Position numbers and translations under genes: made by a program
Part shown: positions 22,520-33,790 of the stretch, in pieces
How positions within the stretch are numbered: the stretch's first letter is position 1
Layout of the letters: the number at the start of each line of letters is the position of its first letter
DNA from: Campanula takesimana
Taxonomy: Eukaryota; Streptophyta; Magnoliopsida; Asterales; Campanulaceae
Direction: 5' to 3'
Assembly (NCBI GenBank): GCA_026119855.1
Contig: JAOWBW010000250.1
Span: 1,358,843-1,422,842, forward strand
Length of the DNA stretch: 64,000 nt
The notes under the pieces: model-generated
The model's database searches: none
Told to the model about the DNA's origin: nothing
The model's input: only the letters and a program-made list of their open reading frames with translations

Positions 22520-23498
22520 GTTGTTTTAAAGTGGGCTAGACTCTAAATCTTTGTGTGTGCCATGCTTTATGTGCCTTACTTGGGTTGTATATATCTGTGC
22601 CCTAACCTCTGTTTTGCAGGGGCGTTTTTTCGCTTATATTATTTGTATATATATATATATGCATTGTGTGGTGAGTGATTCCACAAAAAAGGGGTAAAAC
22701 AAGTAAAAAAGGAAAAAAAAATGATTTTCTTGTTTTCTTTACGTGCTTTCAAAATGATTTTTCGAACTCATAGATACCTCACACACATGCACGTTTTTTG
22801 AAAAGCGTCTTAGAATCTCAAACCCGAGACGGTAAAACTGGGGCATAAGGGAGCTCACTTGACTTCCCCATAGGGTCAACGGTATACTGTTTCCTCCTTA
22901 GCAGCGCCTACGGTCGCTGTGATGGGTGTAAGCCAAACTTCAAAAGCCGAAATGCGATGTCCATATTCTTTCGAAAATAACACGTCACAGACTTCATGTC
23001 GGTTTTTGTCTAAACAATTTTACTTCAATCCTATGAATTCCCAAAAGGTTATAATCGACCTCAATTGTGGATATCATGTTGAAATTCTTGGATTGACTTG
23101 AAATTGTCAAGACCCTCACATAGACCGTAACCGAATGGTGGATCCCAGAAAGAGTATAGGCCCTTCGCTAGGGGCTCGGACGGCCAATAGTACAGTACAG
23201 GTGAAAAACGTTGGTCCTATACTTTGGAGATGGTATCCACTATTCCAAGATTCATGCAAAAACATGTCAAAATAAAGAAAGTGCTTATCCGGCATTCTAG
23301 GATTGATTTTGATTTTTGAACTCCTTTTGAATCAAACTCGGAAAATCTCGATCCTTTTCACTCTCTAATCAGCCCTAAACACCATCCCTTTCAGATACTC
23401 TAAGCCTGGCATCTACTTGGAAAGGGGGAGCTAGAAACAGTAAGGGGAGGTTGATCCGAGCTGCTGAGACAGTGCCTGTAACCGAAGAAGCTATTGCA
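22520..23498 (+). other. Element A leader
   Basis: Long untranslated leader that is strongly similar to B (36472-37457) and C (62586-61606, minus). No coding sequence. It contains the nested stem structure at 23138-23240 and ends in a purine-rich stretch (GGAAAGGGGGAGC) before gag. Confidence 0.75.
23138..23240 (+). other. Nested stem structure in the leader (candidate packaging or translation signal)
   Basis: Three nested pairings: GTGGAT (23138-23143) with ATCCAC (23235-23240), AGTATAGG (23153-23160) with CCTATACT (23216-23223), and an inner GCCC/GGGC hairpin next to TTCGC. All arms are identical in B and C although the enclosed sequence differs. The role is inferred. Confidence 0.6.
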
Positions 23499-25106
23499 AT
23501 GGCCCAGGAAGGAAATGAGGAAGCCTATGTGCCGCCACCAGGTCTTCAAGCATGGTTGGAGCAGAATGTGTTGGGTCAGATGAGGATTCAGCAAGATGAG
23601 CTACTGGCTACACTTGTGCAGATGCAGAATCAGAATAGTAATGGGGCTCCCAATGGCAACCCCAACAGAAATCCCAATGGCGATCCGAACGTTAATCAGA
23701 CCGGAAATGGGGTTCCCAATCCTAATCCCAATAGCAATACTGGTCCCAATGGAAGTGGCATCCCTACCATCAGCTTGAATCCTATTGGTAGCAACACCAT
23801 CGGCCAGAGTCATCACCAGAATATCCTTCCTCAGGGTAATGTGGCTCATCCAGACTTCAGTGGCACTCACCAGCCCTTCATCCCGAATCCAGCAAATTTT
23901 GCTGTGCATCCGTCTCAGTATCCGCCTGATCATAATGCCTTTGCTCAGTATATGCAGACTCTGTATCCGAATCAGCAGCCCAACGCTTATGGTGCGTTTG
24001 CTAGCGGTGCCTCTCAGATTAATCAAGGAACTTCCCAGGGGCAAGATCCTAACCTAGTCCGCCAAATGGAAGCGTTCTACAAGGGTGTCCCATATGTACC
24101 CCTTACTAAAGCTGAGATTGAAATGAGCGAAATGAAAGAAATGTTGAGAAAGGTCATGAATAAAGGGGAGTTTTCTGTAGATTCCTTGAAATTATCTCAA
24201 TTTGCTGTTCTGCCTCCTAAATTCAAAATGCCCGATGTGGAGAAATTTGACGGTATAGGTTGCCCAATGGCCCACCTGAAATCTTACGCTCATGCAATGC
24301 AGTCTCGTGGGGCTAATGTTGGTGCGATGGCCTCCAACTTCCATCTGACTTTGGTAGGAGCCGCTAAGCAGTGGTTTATGACTGTGGATGCCAATCTGGT
24401 TGATAATTGGGGGAAGCTCGTGGATGAATTCCAGAAGCGATACAAAGATAACTCCAACTGGGAGAAGAGCCATCGTGACCTCGATTCGTGTGCTCAGCGT
24501 GAGAAGGAATCCTTTTCTGAATTTGCAAGTAGGTGGAGGAAGAAAGTTGCTCAAACTCTGGAGAGGCCTGACAGTGCCGAGCAAACTCGTATTTTCCTTA
24601 AGAATCTTCAGCCAGTGTATGCAGATAAGATGAAATATCTCCCGTTTCCAGATTTTGCTTCTATTCTTGATGTGGGTTCTCGTATTGACGAAGATGTCCG
24701 AACTGGGGTGATCAAGCTAGATTCTTCTCCTAGCTCCTACAGATTCCAATCCGCTGCTAAAGCCCCGGCACCAGTTGTGAACAATGTTGCCATGACCCCT
24801 GCTCCTTTTTGGAACAGCAATGTGGGACCAAGACGGAGCAGCTACAATAGGGCACCTCCGTGTTATAATCAAGACGGGTCTGTGAACTCTGTCACCGATC
24901 AGCGAAGGAATGGTGGAAATCGGAGAGATTGCCATTTTGATAAATTCAGCGCTCCATTGTCTACTATCTTTCAAGGATTGGTCGCCCAAGGAGTACTAAA
25001 GTCGATAGAAGGATACCGCCCGCCTAATCCGCCTCCTAAGAATTAGGATGCAAGTAAATATTGTGCATACCACGTATCACCTGGTCATGCGACAAATGAA
25101 TGTTGG
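23499..25106 (+). pseudogene. gag: Element A Gag
   Basis: The start is ATG 23499, in frame with the matching ATG 37458 of B. The N-terminus has a conserved PPPGLQAWLEQNVLGQMR stretch, then an Asn/Pro/Gly-rich low-complexity block (about residues 45-110). The capsid region (about 260-400) includes KQWFMTVDANLVDNWGKLVD and FSEFASRW. The frame stops at TAG 25044-25046, where B reads TGG, so the C-X2-H-X4-H-X4-C knuckle (CAYHVSPGHATNEC, about 25065-25106) lies just past the stop. The change is a single G-to-A. Gag forms the particle and binds element RNA. Confidence 0.88.
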
Positions 25107-27317
25107 AGTTTGAGACACACTCTGCAAGACATGATAGACGATGGACTCATTCAGAAGCCGCCCCAACCAAATGTGGTGACTAATCCCTTGCCAGGGATCC
25201 ATGTGATCGAGTTTGAAGGAAACTACTCAAGGACTAGTTTCATCGTTCCGAAGAAAGCTTTGAATTACACTGTAACTCCTGTTATCTCCAAAGATTTTGA
25301 ATGCCATATGATCTCTTGGGATTCGATTTTGTCTAGTGCTAAAGCTGTTAAGGAGAAAAAGGCCCCTGTTGAAAAGGCCACTTGGGTTGGCGGAAATGTG
25401 AATCACCTCACTCGCTCGGGAAGAGCCTATCAGCCTCCAAATCCTGAGGCAAGTGAATTGGGAAAGGATAAAGAAGAAGTCCCCGCTCAGAAAGAGAAGG
25501 TCGCCGAGAACCCGATCTTGACCCAGTTAAAGAAAACCCAGGCTAATATATCCATTTGGGGTTTGCTCTCGTCTTCACAGGAGCACCGAGACGTGTTGGT
25601 TAAAGCTCTTGCTCAAGCTGTCATCCCGATCGAGACTTCTCCCAATGACCTTGTCCACATGATCGGCAACATTCATTTTGGGAATATCATCACTTTTACC
25701 GATCTCGATGCACCAAAAATTGGTCTTAATCATGTCGAGGCTCTGCACATCACAGTTGGGGTCGGAGGTGAGTACTTAGCTCGTGTTTTAATCGATAATG
25801 GCTCCTCAGTAAATGTATGCCCCGTGCATGTTCTCGCAGATTTGAGAATCAAGATAACTGATTTGGCCCCATCTTCTCAAGTGGTTCGTGCTTACGATAG
25901 CACCAGTCGCTGTGTTCTGGGTGTTGTCCTTCTTACTCTCACCATTGGCCCTCTTGTCATGCCGATTGAATTTCAAGTGATTGATATCAAGTCCTCATTC
26001 AGTCTACTCTTGGGACGCCCTTGGATCCATGGAGTAAGAGGGGTAGCTTCCTCCTACCATCAGTGCATCAAGTTTATCCACGACAATCATGTAGTGGTAG
26101 TTCATGCCCAATATGATACGCAAGTTCATGACCTCCCGATTTTGGGAATTGAGCACAAAGATACTTGCATCTTCTTGAGTGGTTTTGAAGTGATCCCACA
26201 AGCTCGGATCCATGCTATTGAATATGTCAAGGAGACCGATCTAATTGGTAGAAAGCGGACCAGGTATGGAGACGCAATGGCCTTGAATATGGTCAAGAAG
26301 ATGAAGTTCCTGCCTATGATGGGGCTTGGAAAAGAGCAACAAGGGTGTATTGAACCTATCAAGGATGATGTTCCATTTTTCTTCCTTCCTTTTGAGCTTG
26401 GCTACAAACCGACTCCTGCCGAAATCGCCGAAGCTGTACGTCAGAAAAGGGAGAGACAGACTGCTATCAAAAGTGGAAGGACCTATAAGCTCCCCCCACT
26501 CCGTCCTTATGAAAAGTCCTGGAAGGGATATTTTTTTTGCAAAGTTGAAGATGTCGCGTATGTTATGCCTTTTGAGCCAGTTATTGGCATTAATGAAAAG
26601 CCTCATGTTGAATGGGAAGTATTTGAGAATATCAAGATGGTCGATGAAAACTTTTATGTGGGCAGTTCCTATAAGCAACTGGACCCGATTATTCCGTGGA
26701 ATATTGATGAAGAAGATGATGTCTTCGGGTTGTTTGAAGGAATTGGTCTTGAAGACGGATATGTGGTTATGATCGAAAATGGTAATAGTGAAGCTTATGA
26801 CCCGGTGAAGCACCTCAAGCCGGCAGTGGCACCACTTAATAACTGGTCCAGAACCACTGGCCCGCTCGCTACTACTGACACTCTGGTGGAGCAGTTTGGT
26901 TATGTTCGCCCTGATGGCCCCGCTTTTGAACCCTTTGTGCTATCTAATGTTGTTTCCGGGACTCCCGAAGAGGACCTCACTGTCGAGGACCTCGACGCGG
27001 TCGCCGAGCTTGTACTCCCCTCTTTTGTGAATGAAGTTTCCTCTATTTCCGCTTACTCCTCGGCTGCCAATATTTTAAAAAATGATTTAACAAATGAAAA
27101 TTTAACAACAACTAAAGTTAATCATGAATCTTTAAAAAACATAAGTCAAGATGAAAAAGACTATTTAATCGAGTTAAACAGGTTAGCAAAACAGTGTGGG
27201 GAACGAAAATTAGAAGCCTGTGGGGAAAATCTGTCTACCATCAATCTGGGGCTGAATGAAGAAGTCAAAGAAATGAAGATCGGGAGCTTCATGCAAGGGG
27301 CTGAGAGGGAACAGTGA
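25107..27317 (+). pseudogene. Element A protease and linker
   Basis: An open stretch of about 735 codons continuous with gag except for its stop. The aspartic protease core is at about 25770-26040: VLIDNGSSVNVCP (catalytic Asp codon 25794-25796) and LLGRPWIHG. A long linker of unknown function follows (EEDDVFGLFEGIGLEDGYV), then a markedly AT-rich segment at 27065-27205. The frame ends at TGA 27315-27317 because one base is missing relative to C (CTGATC versus TGATC). The protease would cut the polyprotein. Confidence 0.85.
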
Positions 27318-28280
27318 TCAGTTTACTCAAAAATTTGTTGATGTGTTTGCCTGGTCGTATGAAGACATGCCAGGGTTAGATCCGACGATCGTGGAACACC
27401 GAATTCCTACCTTTCCTGACGCCAAACCGGTCAAGCAGAAACTACGCAGAATCAAGCCGCAGTGGGCCCTTCAGGTTAAAGAGGAGATCAAGAGGCTGCT
27501 ACAAGTAGGCTTCATCCGAGTTGTGGAGTATCCCCAATGGTTGTCCAATATGGTCACAGTTGAAAAGGCGAACGGCAAAGTCCGGATATGTGTTGATTTC
27601 AGAGACCTCAACAAGGCTTGCCCGAAGGATGATTTCCCGTTACCAAATATTGACATTTTGGTGGACTCGGTTGCAATGCACAAAGTGAAGTCGTTCGTTG
27701 ATGGAATGGCGGGTTATAACCAAATTAAGATGGCAGTAGAAGATCAAGAGAAAACTTCCTTCATCACCCCGTGGGGGACGTTCTGCTATACTGTGATGCC
27801 TTTCGGTCTTAAAAATGCCGGAACCACTTATCAAAGAGGTGCTACGACCCTTTTTCATGACATGATCCACAAAGAGCTTGAAATCTACGTGGATGACATG
27901 ATTGTGCACTCAGTTAAAGAAGGCGCTTAGCATCTGATTGACCTCAGAAAGTTCTTCGAAAGGTTGCGGAAGTACCACATGAAATTGAATCCTGCTAAAT
28001 GCACATTCGGTACTGTCCGAGGCAAAGTCTTAGGTTTCTTGGTAACTGAAAAAGGGATTGAAGTCGACCCCGACAAAATAAAGGCCATCACAGAAATGCC
28101 TCAACCTAGAACTCAAAAAGAGGTGAAAGGTTTCTTGGGAAGGATTCAATACATTAGCAGATTCATACGGCAGTTAACCATGATGTGTGAACCGCTCTTT
28201 AAGCTCCTAAAAACGACACCGATCGATCATGGGATGAAGAATGCCAGATTGCTTTTGAAAAGGTCAAAGAATACTTGACA
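27318..28280 (+). pseudogene. Element A reverse transcriptase
   Basis: RT landmarks: FAWSYEDMPGLDP, then RICVDFRDLNKACPKDDFPLP, SFVDGMAGYNQI, FGLKNAGTTYQR and the catalytic YVDD at 27886-27897. A TAG at 27928-27930 replaces the CAG found in C. The connection region (HMKLNPAKCTFGTVRGKVLG) continues to about 28205, where a frame change follows. It copies element RNA into DNA. This copy cannot make full-length RT. Confidence 0.9.
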
Positions 28281-28700
28281 AGACCACCGGTCTTGGCGCC
28301 ACCTCATTCGTACAAACCCTTACGATTGTACCTAACAGTTACTGATACTGCAGTAGGAGCAATGCTTGCACAAGAAAAAGAGGACTCCTGGGTGGAAAGT
28401 GCCATCTATTTTGTTAGCAGAAAGCTACAAGGGAGTGAATTGAACTACTCAGCGTTGGAAAAGGCATGTACCGGTTTGGTTTAGGTCTCGCAGCGATTAA
28501 AAATTTATCTGCAATCCTTACCTGTCCAGATTATATCCCGAATGGATCCAGTGAAGTACATCCTCGAAAGGCCAACCATGTCCAATCGAGTGGCCAAGTG
28601 GGCTTTTCTCTTAAGCGAGTTTGATATGACTTACGTAACGCCTAAGTCCATTAAAGGAAGGGTGATAGCAGACCAGCTTGCAGATTTGGCTCTTAATCTT
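28281..28700 (+). pseudogene. Element A RNase H (gypsy type)
   Basis: Residues LRLYLTVTDTAVGAMLAQE, then SRKLQGSELNYSALEKACTG and PVQIISRMDPVKYILERP mark the standard Ty3/gypsy RNase H. A TAG at 28483-28485 replaces a Trp codon (C copy reads CTGLVW). It removes RNA from the RNA-DNA hybrid. Confidence 0.85.
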
Positions 28701-28764
28701 GAGCCCGGACCAGAAGCTCAGTTTCCCGATGAAGGGATCTACACTGTTGATTGTTCGGAGAATA

Positions 28765-29150
28765 AGTGGCAACTCTTCTTTGATGGGGCTGCCAACAAGA
28801 GAGGTTTCGGAATTGGAATCTTGGTCATTGATCCAAGTGATGCGCACACGCCCATTGCTATCCGGTTAGACTTCGACTGTTCGAATAACACAGCAGAGTA
28901 TGAGGCTTGCATCGCCGGCCTGGGAGAAGCATTAAATCGAGGGGTCAAAGAAATTGAAGTGTTCGGGACTCCGCCTTGATCATCAATCAGGTCGAGGGAA
29001 AATGGAAAATCCTGGATCCAAGACTACAGTAGTATCATATTCGACTGGTAGCGCTCACAGAACGCTTCTCAGATATCTCATTCCATTATCTCCCAAGGGA
29101 CCGAAACAGATTCGCAGATGCATTGGCTACCCTAGCCTCCATCATGGAAT
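28765..29150 (+). pseudogene. Element A second RNase H (archaeal-type, aRNH)
   Basis: WQLFFDGAANKRGFGIGILV gives the first Asp, NNTAEYEACIAGLGEAL the Glu, and FADALATLAS a late Asp. A second, archaeal-like RNase H after the first is the defining trait of the Tat group. One G is missing near 28970 (frame change before the expected SALIINQVEG). Downstream sequence to 29250 leads to integrase. Confidence 0.85.
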
Positions 29151-29250
29151 TCCCTGCAGATGTTATGGTAAAGCCGTTTGTGGTTAGTAAGAGATCAATC
29201 CCAGCCTACTGCCTGGATATTGAGATAGAAAGCGAAGAGAATGAAGAGAC

Positions 29251-30494
29251 GTGGTATACAGACGTATGGAATGTGCTCAGGAATGGGACATACCTCCAGA
29301 AAGGGACAAAAGGGCAAGGATTGCAATGCGCAGATGGGCCTCCCAATTTGTGATTTCCGGAGATCAGTTGTACAAAAGGTATCATCACGGACCAAATTTG
29401 CTCTGTGTAGATAAGACTGAGGCGAATAGGATCATGGATGAAATCCATGGGGGACTGTGTGGACCCCACATGAATGGGCACATGCTCGCTAAGAAGATAG
29501 TGAGGCAAGGGTACTACTGGACCACGATGGAAAAGGATTGTATGATGAAAGTGCGAACCTGTGATCAGTGTCAGCGGTACGCTAGTCTACAACATCTGCC
29601 GCCACACGTTCTTTATCAATCAACTGCTCCTTGGCCTTTCTCCAAATGGGGGATAGATGTTATTGGTCAGGTCAAACTGAAAGGTTCGGGTGGGCAAGAA
29701 TACATGCTCGTAGCTATCGATTACTTCACCAAGTGGGTTGAGGCCGCTGCTTACAAAGTTTTGAATGCCACGAAGGTAGCCGAGTTCATTCGTACCAACA
29801 TTTTCTACAAATATGGGGTCCCTTATGAGATGATCTCAGATAATGGAACTCACTTTGAAGGGGAAGTCAACCGATTGCTTGACGAATTCCGGGTGGTCAG
29901 ACACAAGTCATCCCTCTATCGACCCCAAGCCAATGGAGCGGTAGAAGTGGCGAACAAAACCCTGGAGAACATCATTAGAAAGATGGCTATCACTGGAAAA
30001 GATTGGTCTGAGAAGCTGCCTTTAGCCTTGTGGGGATACCGCACATCTGTTCGGACACCGACTGGGCTACTCCTTATTCACTTGCATATGGCATGGAAGC
30101 AGTTCTCCCGATTGAGCTTGAAATCCCCTCTATGAGAGTGCTACTTGAGAATCAAGTGTCTGAAGTTGATTGGTTACAAAGTCGCCATGAAGAGTTAGCA
30201 TTGCTCGATGAAAAGCGGTTGTTGGCCCTAGAGCACAATCGTGCGTACCAGCGCAGAATTGCCAGAGCATTTAACAAGAAAGTGAAAGACCGCAATATCA
30301 AAATGGGAGATCTTGTGCTGCGAGAAAAGCCACCAAGTTATGTCGACCCCCGAGGGAAATGGAAGTCTCCGTGGTTGGGCCCCTACATTGTCAAGAAGAT
30401 ACAGTCTGGTGGAGCCGTGTTCCTGCAAACTGAATTTGGAGAAGACCTTGTTCAGCCCTGCAACCTCAGCAAATTGAAGAAGTATTATGCGTAG
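29251..30494 (+). pseudogene. Element A integrase
   Basis: HHCC zinc-binding end (HGGLCGPHMNGH, then CDQCQR), catalytic core with first Asp in WGIDVIGQ (29656), second in SDNGTHF (29839) and Glu in GAVEVANK (29944), and a C-terminal GPY-type module (WLGPYIVKKI at about 30370). The end is LSKLKKYYA-stop at 30494. One frame change near 30060-30090 splits core and tail. It would insert element DNA; no chromodomain is seen. Confidence 0.9.
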
Positions 30495-30530
30495 AAGACG
30501 CAGAGATTTGTGTTTCCTATCGAGTCTGTA

Positions 30531-30585
30531 AAAAAAAAAAAAAAAAGCCCCACTAGAGGTGAAAACCCGAAAGGGCAGTTCTAGG
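30531..30585 (+). other. A-tract and structured motif 2, element A
   Basis: A16 tract (30531-30546), then CTAGA (30553-30557) pairing with TCTAG (30580-30584) around CCC-GAAA-GGG (30566-30575), a GNRA tetraloop hairpin. Another A-run follows. It lies 58 nt after the integrase stop. Confidence 0.7.
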
Positions 30586-30625
30586 TAAAAAACAGGAGGC
30601 GCGCAAAATTTCATGTAACTGTGTC

Positions 30626-30663
30626 GAACTACGTTGACCTGAGCCTCTAAAGAGGAACGTAGG
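30626..30663 (+). other. Structured motif 1, copy 3 (element A)
   Basis: Outer stem CTACG/CGTAG, linker TTGACCTGAG, perfect inner stem CCTCT-aa-AGAGG, followed by GCAACCTTCGGGTCCGGTC as in element D. Confidence 0.8.
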
Positions 30664-30829
30664 CAACCTTCGGGTCCGGTCATTAAAAGTAAAGAAAGCT
30701 TTTTATTCCCCACGTTGAACTTGCAAACATTACATTCAAAAGGAAAAACAAACACAACAAACTTTGAAATAAAAACACATCATCTTGGCGTGGCAACCAA
30801 GGATTAAAGCGAAATAACTGAAACTTTAT

Positions 30830-31090
30830 TCAGGGACTGAGACGATCGAACACGTTCGGATAAGGACCCGTCGAGCTTTCTCCCCTTTGATTCTCAGAGT
30901 TCGTTGCATCAGGCTGGGTGTTCCTTGAAGTTGAGCCCCGATCATTTCTGCGGCGTCCGGATCGATTACCGCTGCGTGGTTGACTCCCGCCAATCTGATT
31001 CTGGAAAACTGTCGGCCCTGTTATCTGGGAATAGTAATCCCCAGACAGAATTTCTGGACCTACGAGCTCCAGTACCAAAGATGCTAGCGT
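30830..31090 (-). CDS. Antisense ORF fragment at the 3' end of element A
   Basis: An open minus-strand stretch ending LSP-stop at 30830 and reading right to about 31090. The visible part has VLELVGPEILSGDYYSQ, then an Arg/Gly/Asn-rich tail (RSGNRSGRRRNDRGS). It is cut at its N-terminal side by the LTR-like piece at 31095. Antisense extra ORFs between pol and the 3' LTR are known in the Tat group, and the position fits. No domain recognised. Confidence 0.45.
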   Translation of the reverse strand, partial: TLASLVLELVGPEILSGDYYSQITGPTVFQNQIGGSQPRSGNRSGRRRNDRGSTSRNTQPDATNSENQRGESSTGPYPNVFDRLSP

Positions 31091-31094
31091 ATCA

Positions 31095-31640
31095 TGTGTA
31101 TAACCGAATATTTCTGTACATATCGGTTCATATCTTGTTTGTATAAAAAATTAGTAGGTTTAGGAAAGATAATTTTTCTATTGTTTTAGCTCTATCTTTT
31201 CCTTAGTTATAGGTATCTTACTGCCCAAGGTTGTATACCTAGTAGGTCACTTATGTAATGGTATATATAGTGAATCAGTCAATACAAAGGACTCACGTTG
31301 AGTCTTCTTCTCTCATATGATGAGTTCTTCTTCTCCAAATATCATTATTGCTCTTCGTCATCTTCTTTCACCTTGTGTGAAATTCTCTTGTCCTTTAGAG
31401 CCGTCCGAAACTCAATCTTGAGAAAAATAATTATTGGGAGACTCTGGAAAAAACAGTCAGTATTTACTAGTTGTTGGGGTCCATGTTCTCACTATCGACG
31501 CCCTATCTACCCCCCCTCCTTCACCGGGTGAGCCGCGCCTGACAACCCTCTGGCAATTATACATCCCTCGACATCACTTGCATATACCAAAAGTAGATAT
31601 TTGCAGTTATTTACAGTCTGTTCTCATTCACATTTTATGA
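31095..31640 (+). repeat. LTR-like fragment of unassigned element
   Basis: It begins TGTGTATAACCG and has a TATATATAG box near 31263 followed by CAATACAAAGGACTC, and a GTTGGGGTCCATG segment near 31475. It looks like a promoter-bearing LTR interrupting the antisense ORF. The right end and target duplication were not found. Confidence 0.35.
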
Positions 31641-31904
31641 TTGATTTTTTGGTGAAGGATATAAAATAGCTTCTAAATAACACAAAATCAGAGAAATGAA
31701 AAAAAAATCTCCTATAAATGTGCATCAACCTTCAGACAATACTTTTTCAAAATCCATTTTCAAGTCAACATGAAAGATTATAAGACCAAACAATCATATC
31801 AAAAAGGATTTCAAAAAACTAATAGGTCAGCTTAATGGAATGATCAACAATGCTGAATTTCGGTAGAGCCAAGTTGACCAAGTCCTGACTTTGACCAAAG
31901 AGAG

Positions 31905-32215
31905 CCAAGTTCGAACCATTTCTAGGATAGAATGACAGATATTCCCATACACCTTAGGAGAGAATGACAGATATTCCCCTATACCTTAGGAGAGGATGAC
32001 AGATATCCACCTAGGTCTTAGGTTTGAGACGCCAAGTTACTCACCCGACCTTGAACGGTCACTCTTAGGTTTGAGATGCCAAGTTCCTCACCCGACCTTG
32101 AACGGTCACCCTTAGGTTTGAGACGCCAAGTTCTTCACCCGACCTCGATGGTCACCCTTAGGTTTGAGACGCCAAGTTCCTTACCCGACCTCAACAGTCA
32201 CCCTATAGGTTTGAG
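31905..32215. repeat. 36-bp and 47-bp tandem repeats
   Basis: First three units of GAATGACAGATATTCCC type, then four to five units of TTAGGTTTGAGACGCCAAG, TTCCTCACCCGACCT and GGTCACCC, the latter starting near 32019, 32066, 32112 and 32158. Confidence 0.8.
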
Positions 32216-32239
32216 TAGCCTCAAAATTTTCTCACCCCC

Positions 32240-32281
32240 GAACTACGTTAGGCTTGATTCCCCACAAACGGGATACATAGG
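32240..32281 (+). other. Structured motif 1, copy 4 (element G)
   Basis: GAACTACG, linker TTAGGCTTGAT, inner TCCC/GGGA, then ATACATAGG. One change (CGTAG to CATAG) weakens the outer stem. It is 130 nt before the G LTR. Confidence 0.7.
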
Positions 32282-32395
32282 AATCCTATACCTCTAGGTC
32301 CAGCCATGCAACCAAATCGGCCAAGCCGTCCTCGTATCAAAGGCAGATTGGGATGCTTTTTTTTTTTATCGACAACCCCGCTTTTCCAAAGTGAC

Positions 32396-32410
32396 GTTGC
32401 CGAGGGGCTC
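32396..32410 (+). other. Element G polypurine tract
   Basis: GTTGCCGAGGGGCTC precedes the TG of the LTR; F has the near-identical GTCGCCGAGGGGCTAC in the same place. Confidence 0.65.
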
Positions 32411-33790
32411 TGTAAGTATCCCAATCTGAAATTAACTAACTTTAGAGGAACTCTTAGCACCATTCAGGGATAAAACTGATAGGCTATGACCTCACTAAGA
32501 TAAAATTGAAACTCCAGGACTGTTCTGTAATTAAACTTAGAAAAATCCAGAAGCTCGCCAGGCTGAGCCGTACGGATAGTTTGGACATGAGAGGGGCCTA
32601 GCCGTACGGCTAGTTTGGGCACCCTCAATCCCTATAAATTGATCCCTTGCTGATCATTTCAGGGGGGAGAAAATAACTTGTGAGTAGAAACTCTGCCGAG
32701 TTGAGAGCAGATTAGAGTCACAAACACATATTTGAGTGAAAAGAGAGAAAGAAGATAGGCTTAGAACCAAATATTGGTGAGGCCTCCTTCTCTCCATCTT
32801 CTCTTCATCTCCTATTCTATTTTACTTTGTTTCATTAACTTAAATGTCTTTATATTTCTTGCAAATAATATGAATTGGAACCAAGCCTTGATATGAATCA
32901 TGGTACCCTCATGTTTTATGCATGAGCAAGGGTTCAAACCAAGGATGATCAAGGCTTGTTATCATTTAATGTCCATTTACTTTCAAGCCTTTATATTAAA
33001 GCAATTTACTTTCAAGTCTTTACATTAATGCAATTTATATTATGTATTTACATTTATGCAATTTACTTCCAAGTCTTTACATTTATGCAATTTACTTTCA
33101 TGTCTTTACATTTATGTTGATTCTATGTTGAAATGATCAAATTTGGGTGATAAAGTTCCAATCTTTATCATTCAAACTTTAATCCAACCACAATAATGTC
33201 CCTTTGGATGGTAAAGATTCAATCTTTATCCATCCAAAGGTTGATTTTTGATATCCCAATGCTTTTCCTTGGATAAATCATATTTTTGGATGTTAAAATT
33301 GTTATCTTTAACCACCCAAATGATGATTTTGGCTCAAATGGCCATGTTCATCAACTTTCTTCATTTTTCCCCAATTATTGTCTTGATCACACCCAAAACC
33401 AATTTTTTTTTTTGGTGTTTAATTAGTGATCAATGACATAGGGATGATTTAATCCATGTTTTTGTAGAAAGAAATAAACTGAAAAGATTCAAAATTGTCC
33501 AGTTTCAGCAGAATGCTTTGTTTCTGCCTGAAACTGGACTGATTCCTGATAAACTGTCAAAATTCCCAGAACAACCTCACCTAGCCGTACGGCTGGTTTG
33601 TCCAGGGAATGGATTTTCCAGTTTTACCCCTTTTTTTGTAAAATTGTTTGCGAAATAAACCCTTTTTGTTAAGTTTTTAACTGATTTTGTCAAAAGGTCA
33701 GTTTCTCCCTCCTTTTTTTTGAAAACACACATACACACACACACACTTGCACACTTTTTGGGTCAACAAACTTAGGGAGACTCGGTTTTT
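32411..33790 (+). repeat. Element G 3' LTR, D-type, right end lost
   Basis: It starts TGTAAGTATCCCAATCTGAA and tracks the D LTR (minus strand, from 19027 down) through the CCGTACGG pair (32568, 32602), TATA (32632-32640), a GATCATTTCA block, and CCGTACGG at 33595-33602. Similarity is lost near GGGAGACTCGG (33776), about 200 bp short of the D LTR end. Confidence 0.8.

Larger units (their letters stand above)
20400..31090 (+). mobile_element. Element A: Ogre/Tat-type Ty3/gypsy retrotransposon, decayed, 3' end lost
   Basis: LTR (to 22500), primer site, 0.98-kb leader, gag, protease, RT, RNase H, a second archaeal-type RNase H, integrase with GPY end, motifs 2 and 1, and an antisense ORF. The double RNase H and the tRNA-Arg-like primer site mark the Tat/Ogre group of non-chromoviral Ty3/gypsy elements. 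Its own 3' LTR is not seen; the antisense ORF stops at a foreign LTR-like piece at 31095. At least three stop codons and several single-base indels break the polyprotein. Element C (minus, 41744 onward) is a close relative. Confidence 0.85.
31641..32410 (+). mobile_element. Element G internal 3' region (non-autonomous, D-like), truncated
   Basis: It contains a 36-bp repeat (31910-31990), a 47-bp repeat (32015-32215), motif 1 (32240-32281) and a polypurine tract just before an LTR of the D type. The 60 nt before the LTR resemble the corresponding end of F (TTTTATCG, GACCCC-like block, GCCGAGGGGCT). No coding sequence. Confidence 0.7.

Noticed and set aside
31095..31640. Complete solo LTR
   Set aside because: Right end and target duplication could not be located; kept only as a low-confidence LTR-like piece.
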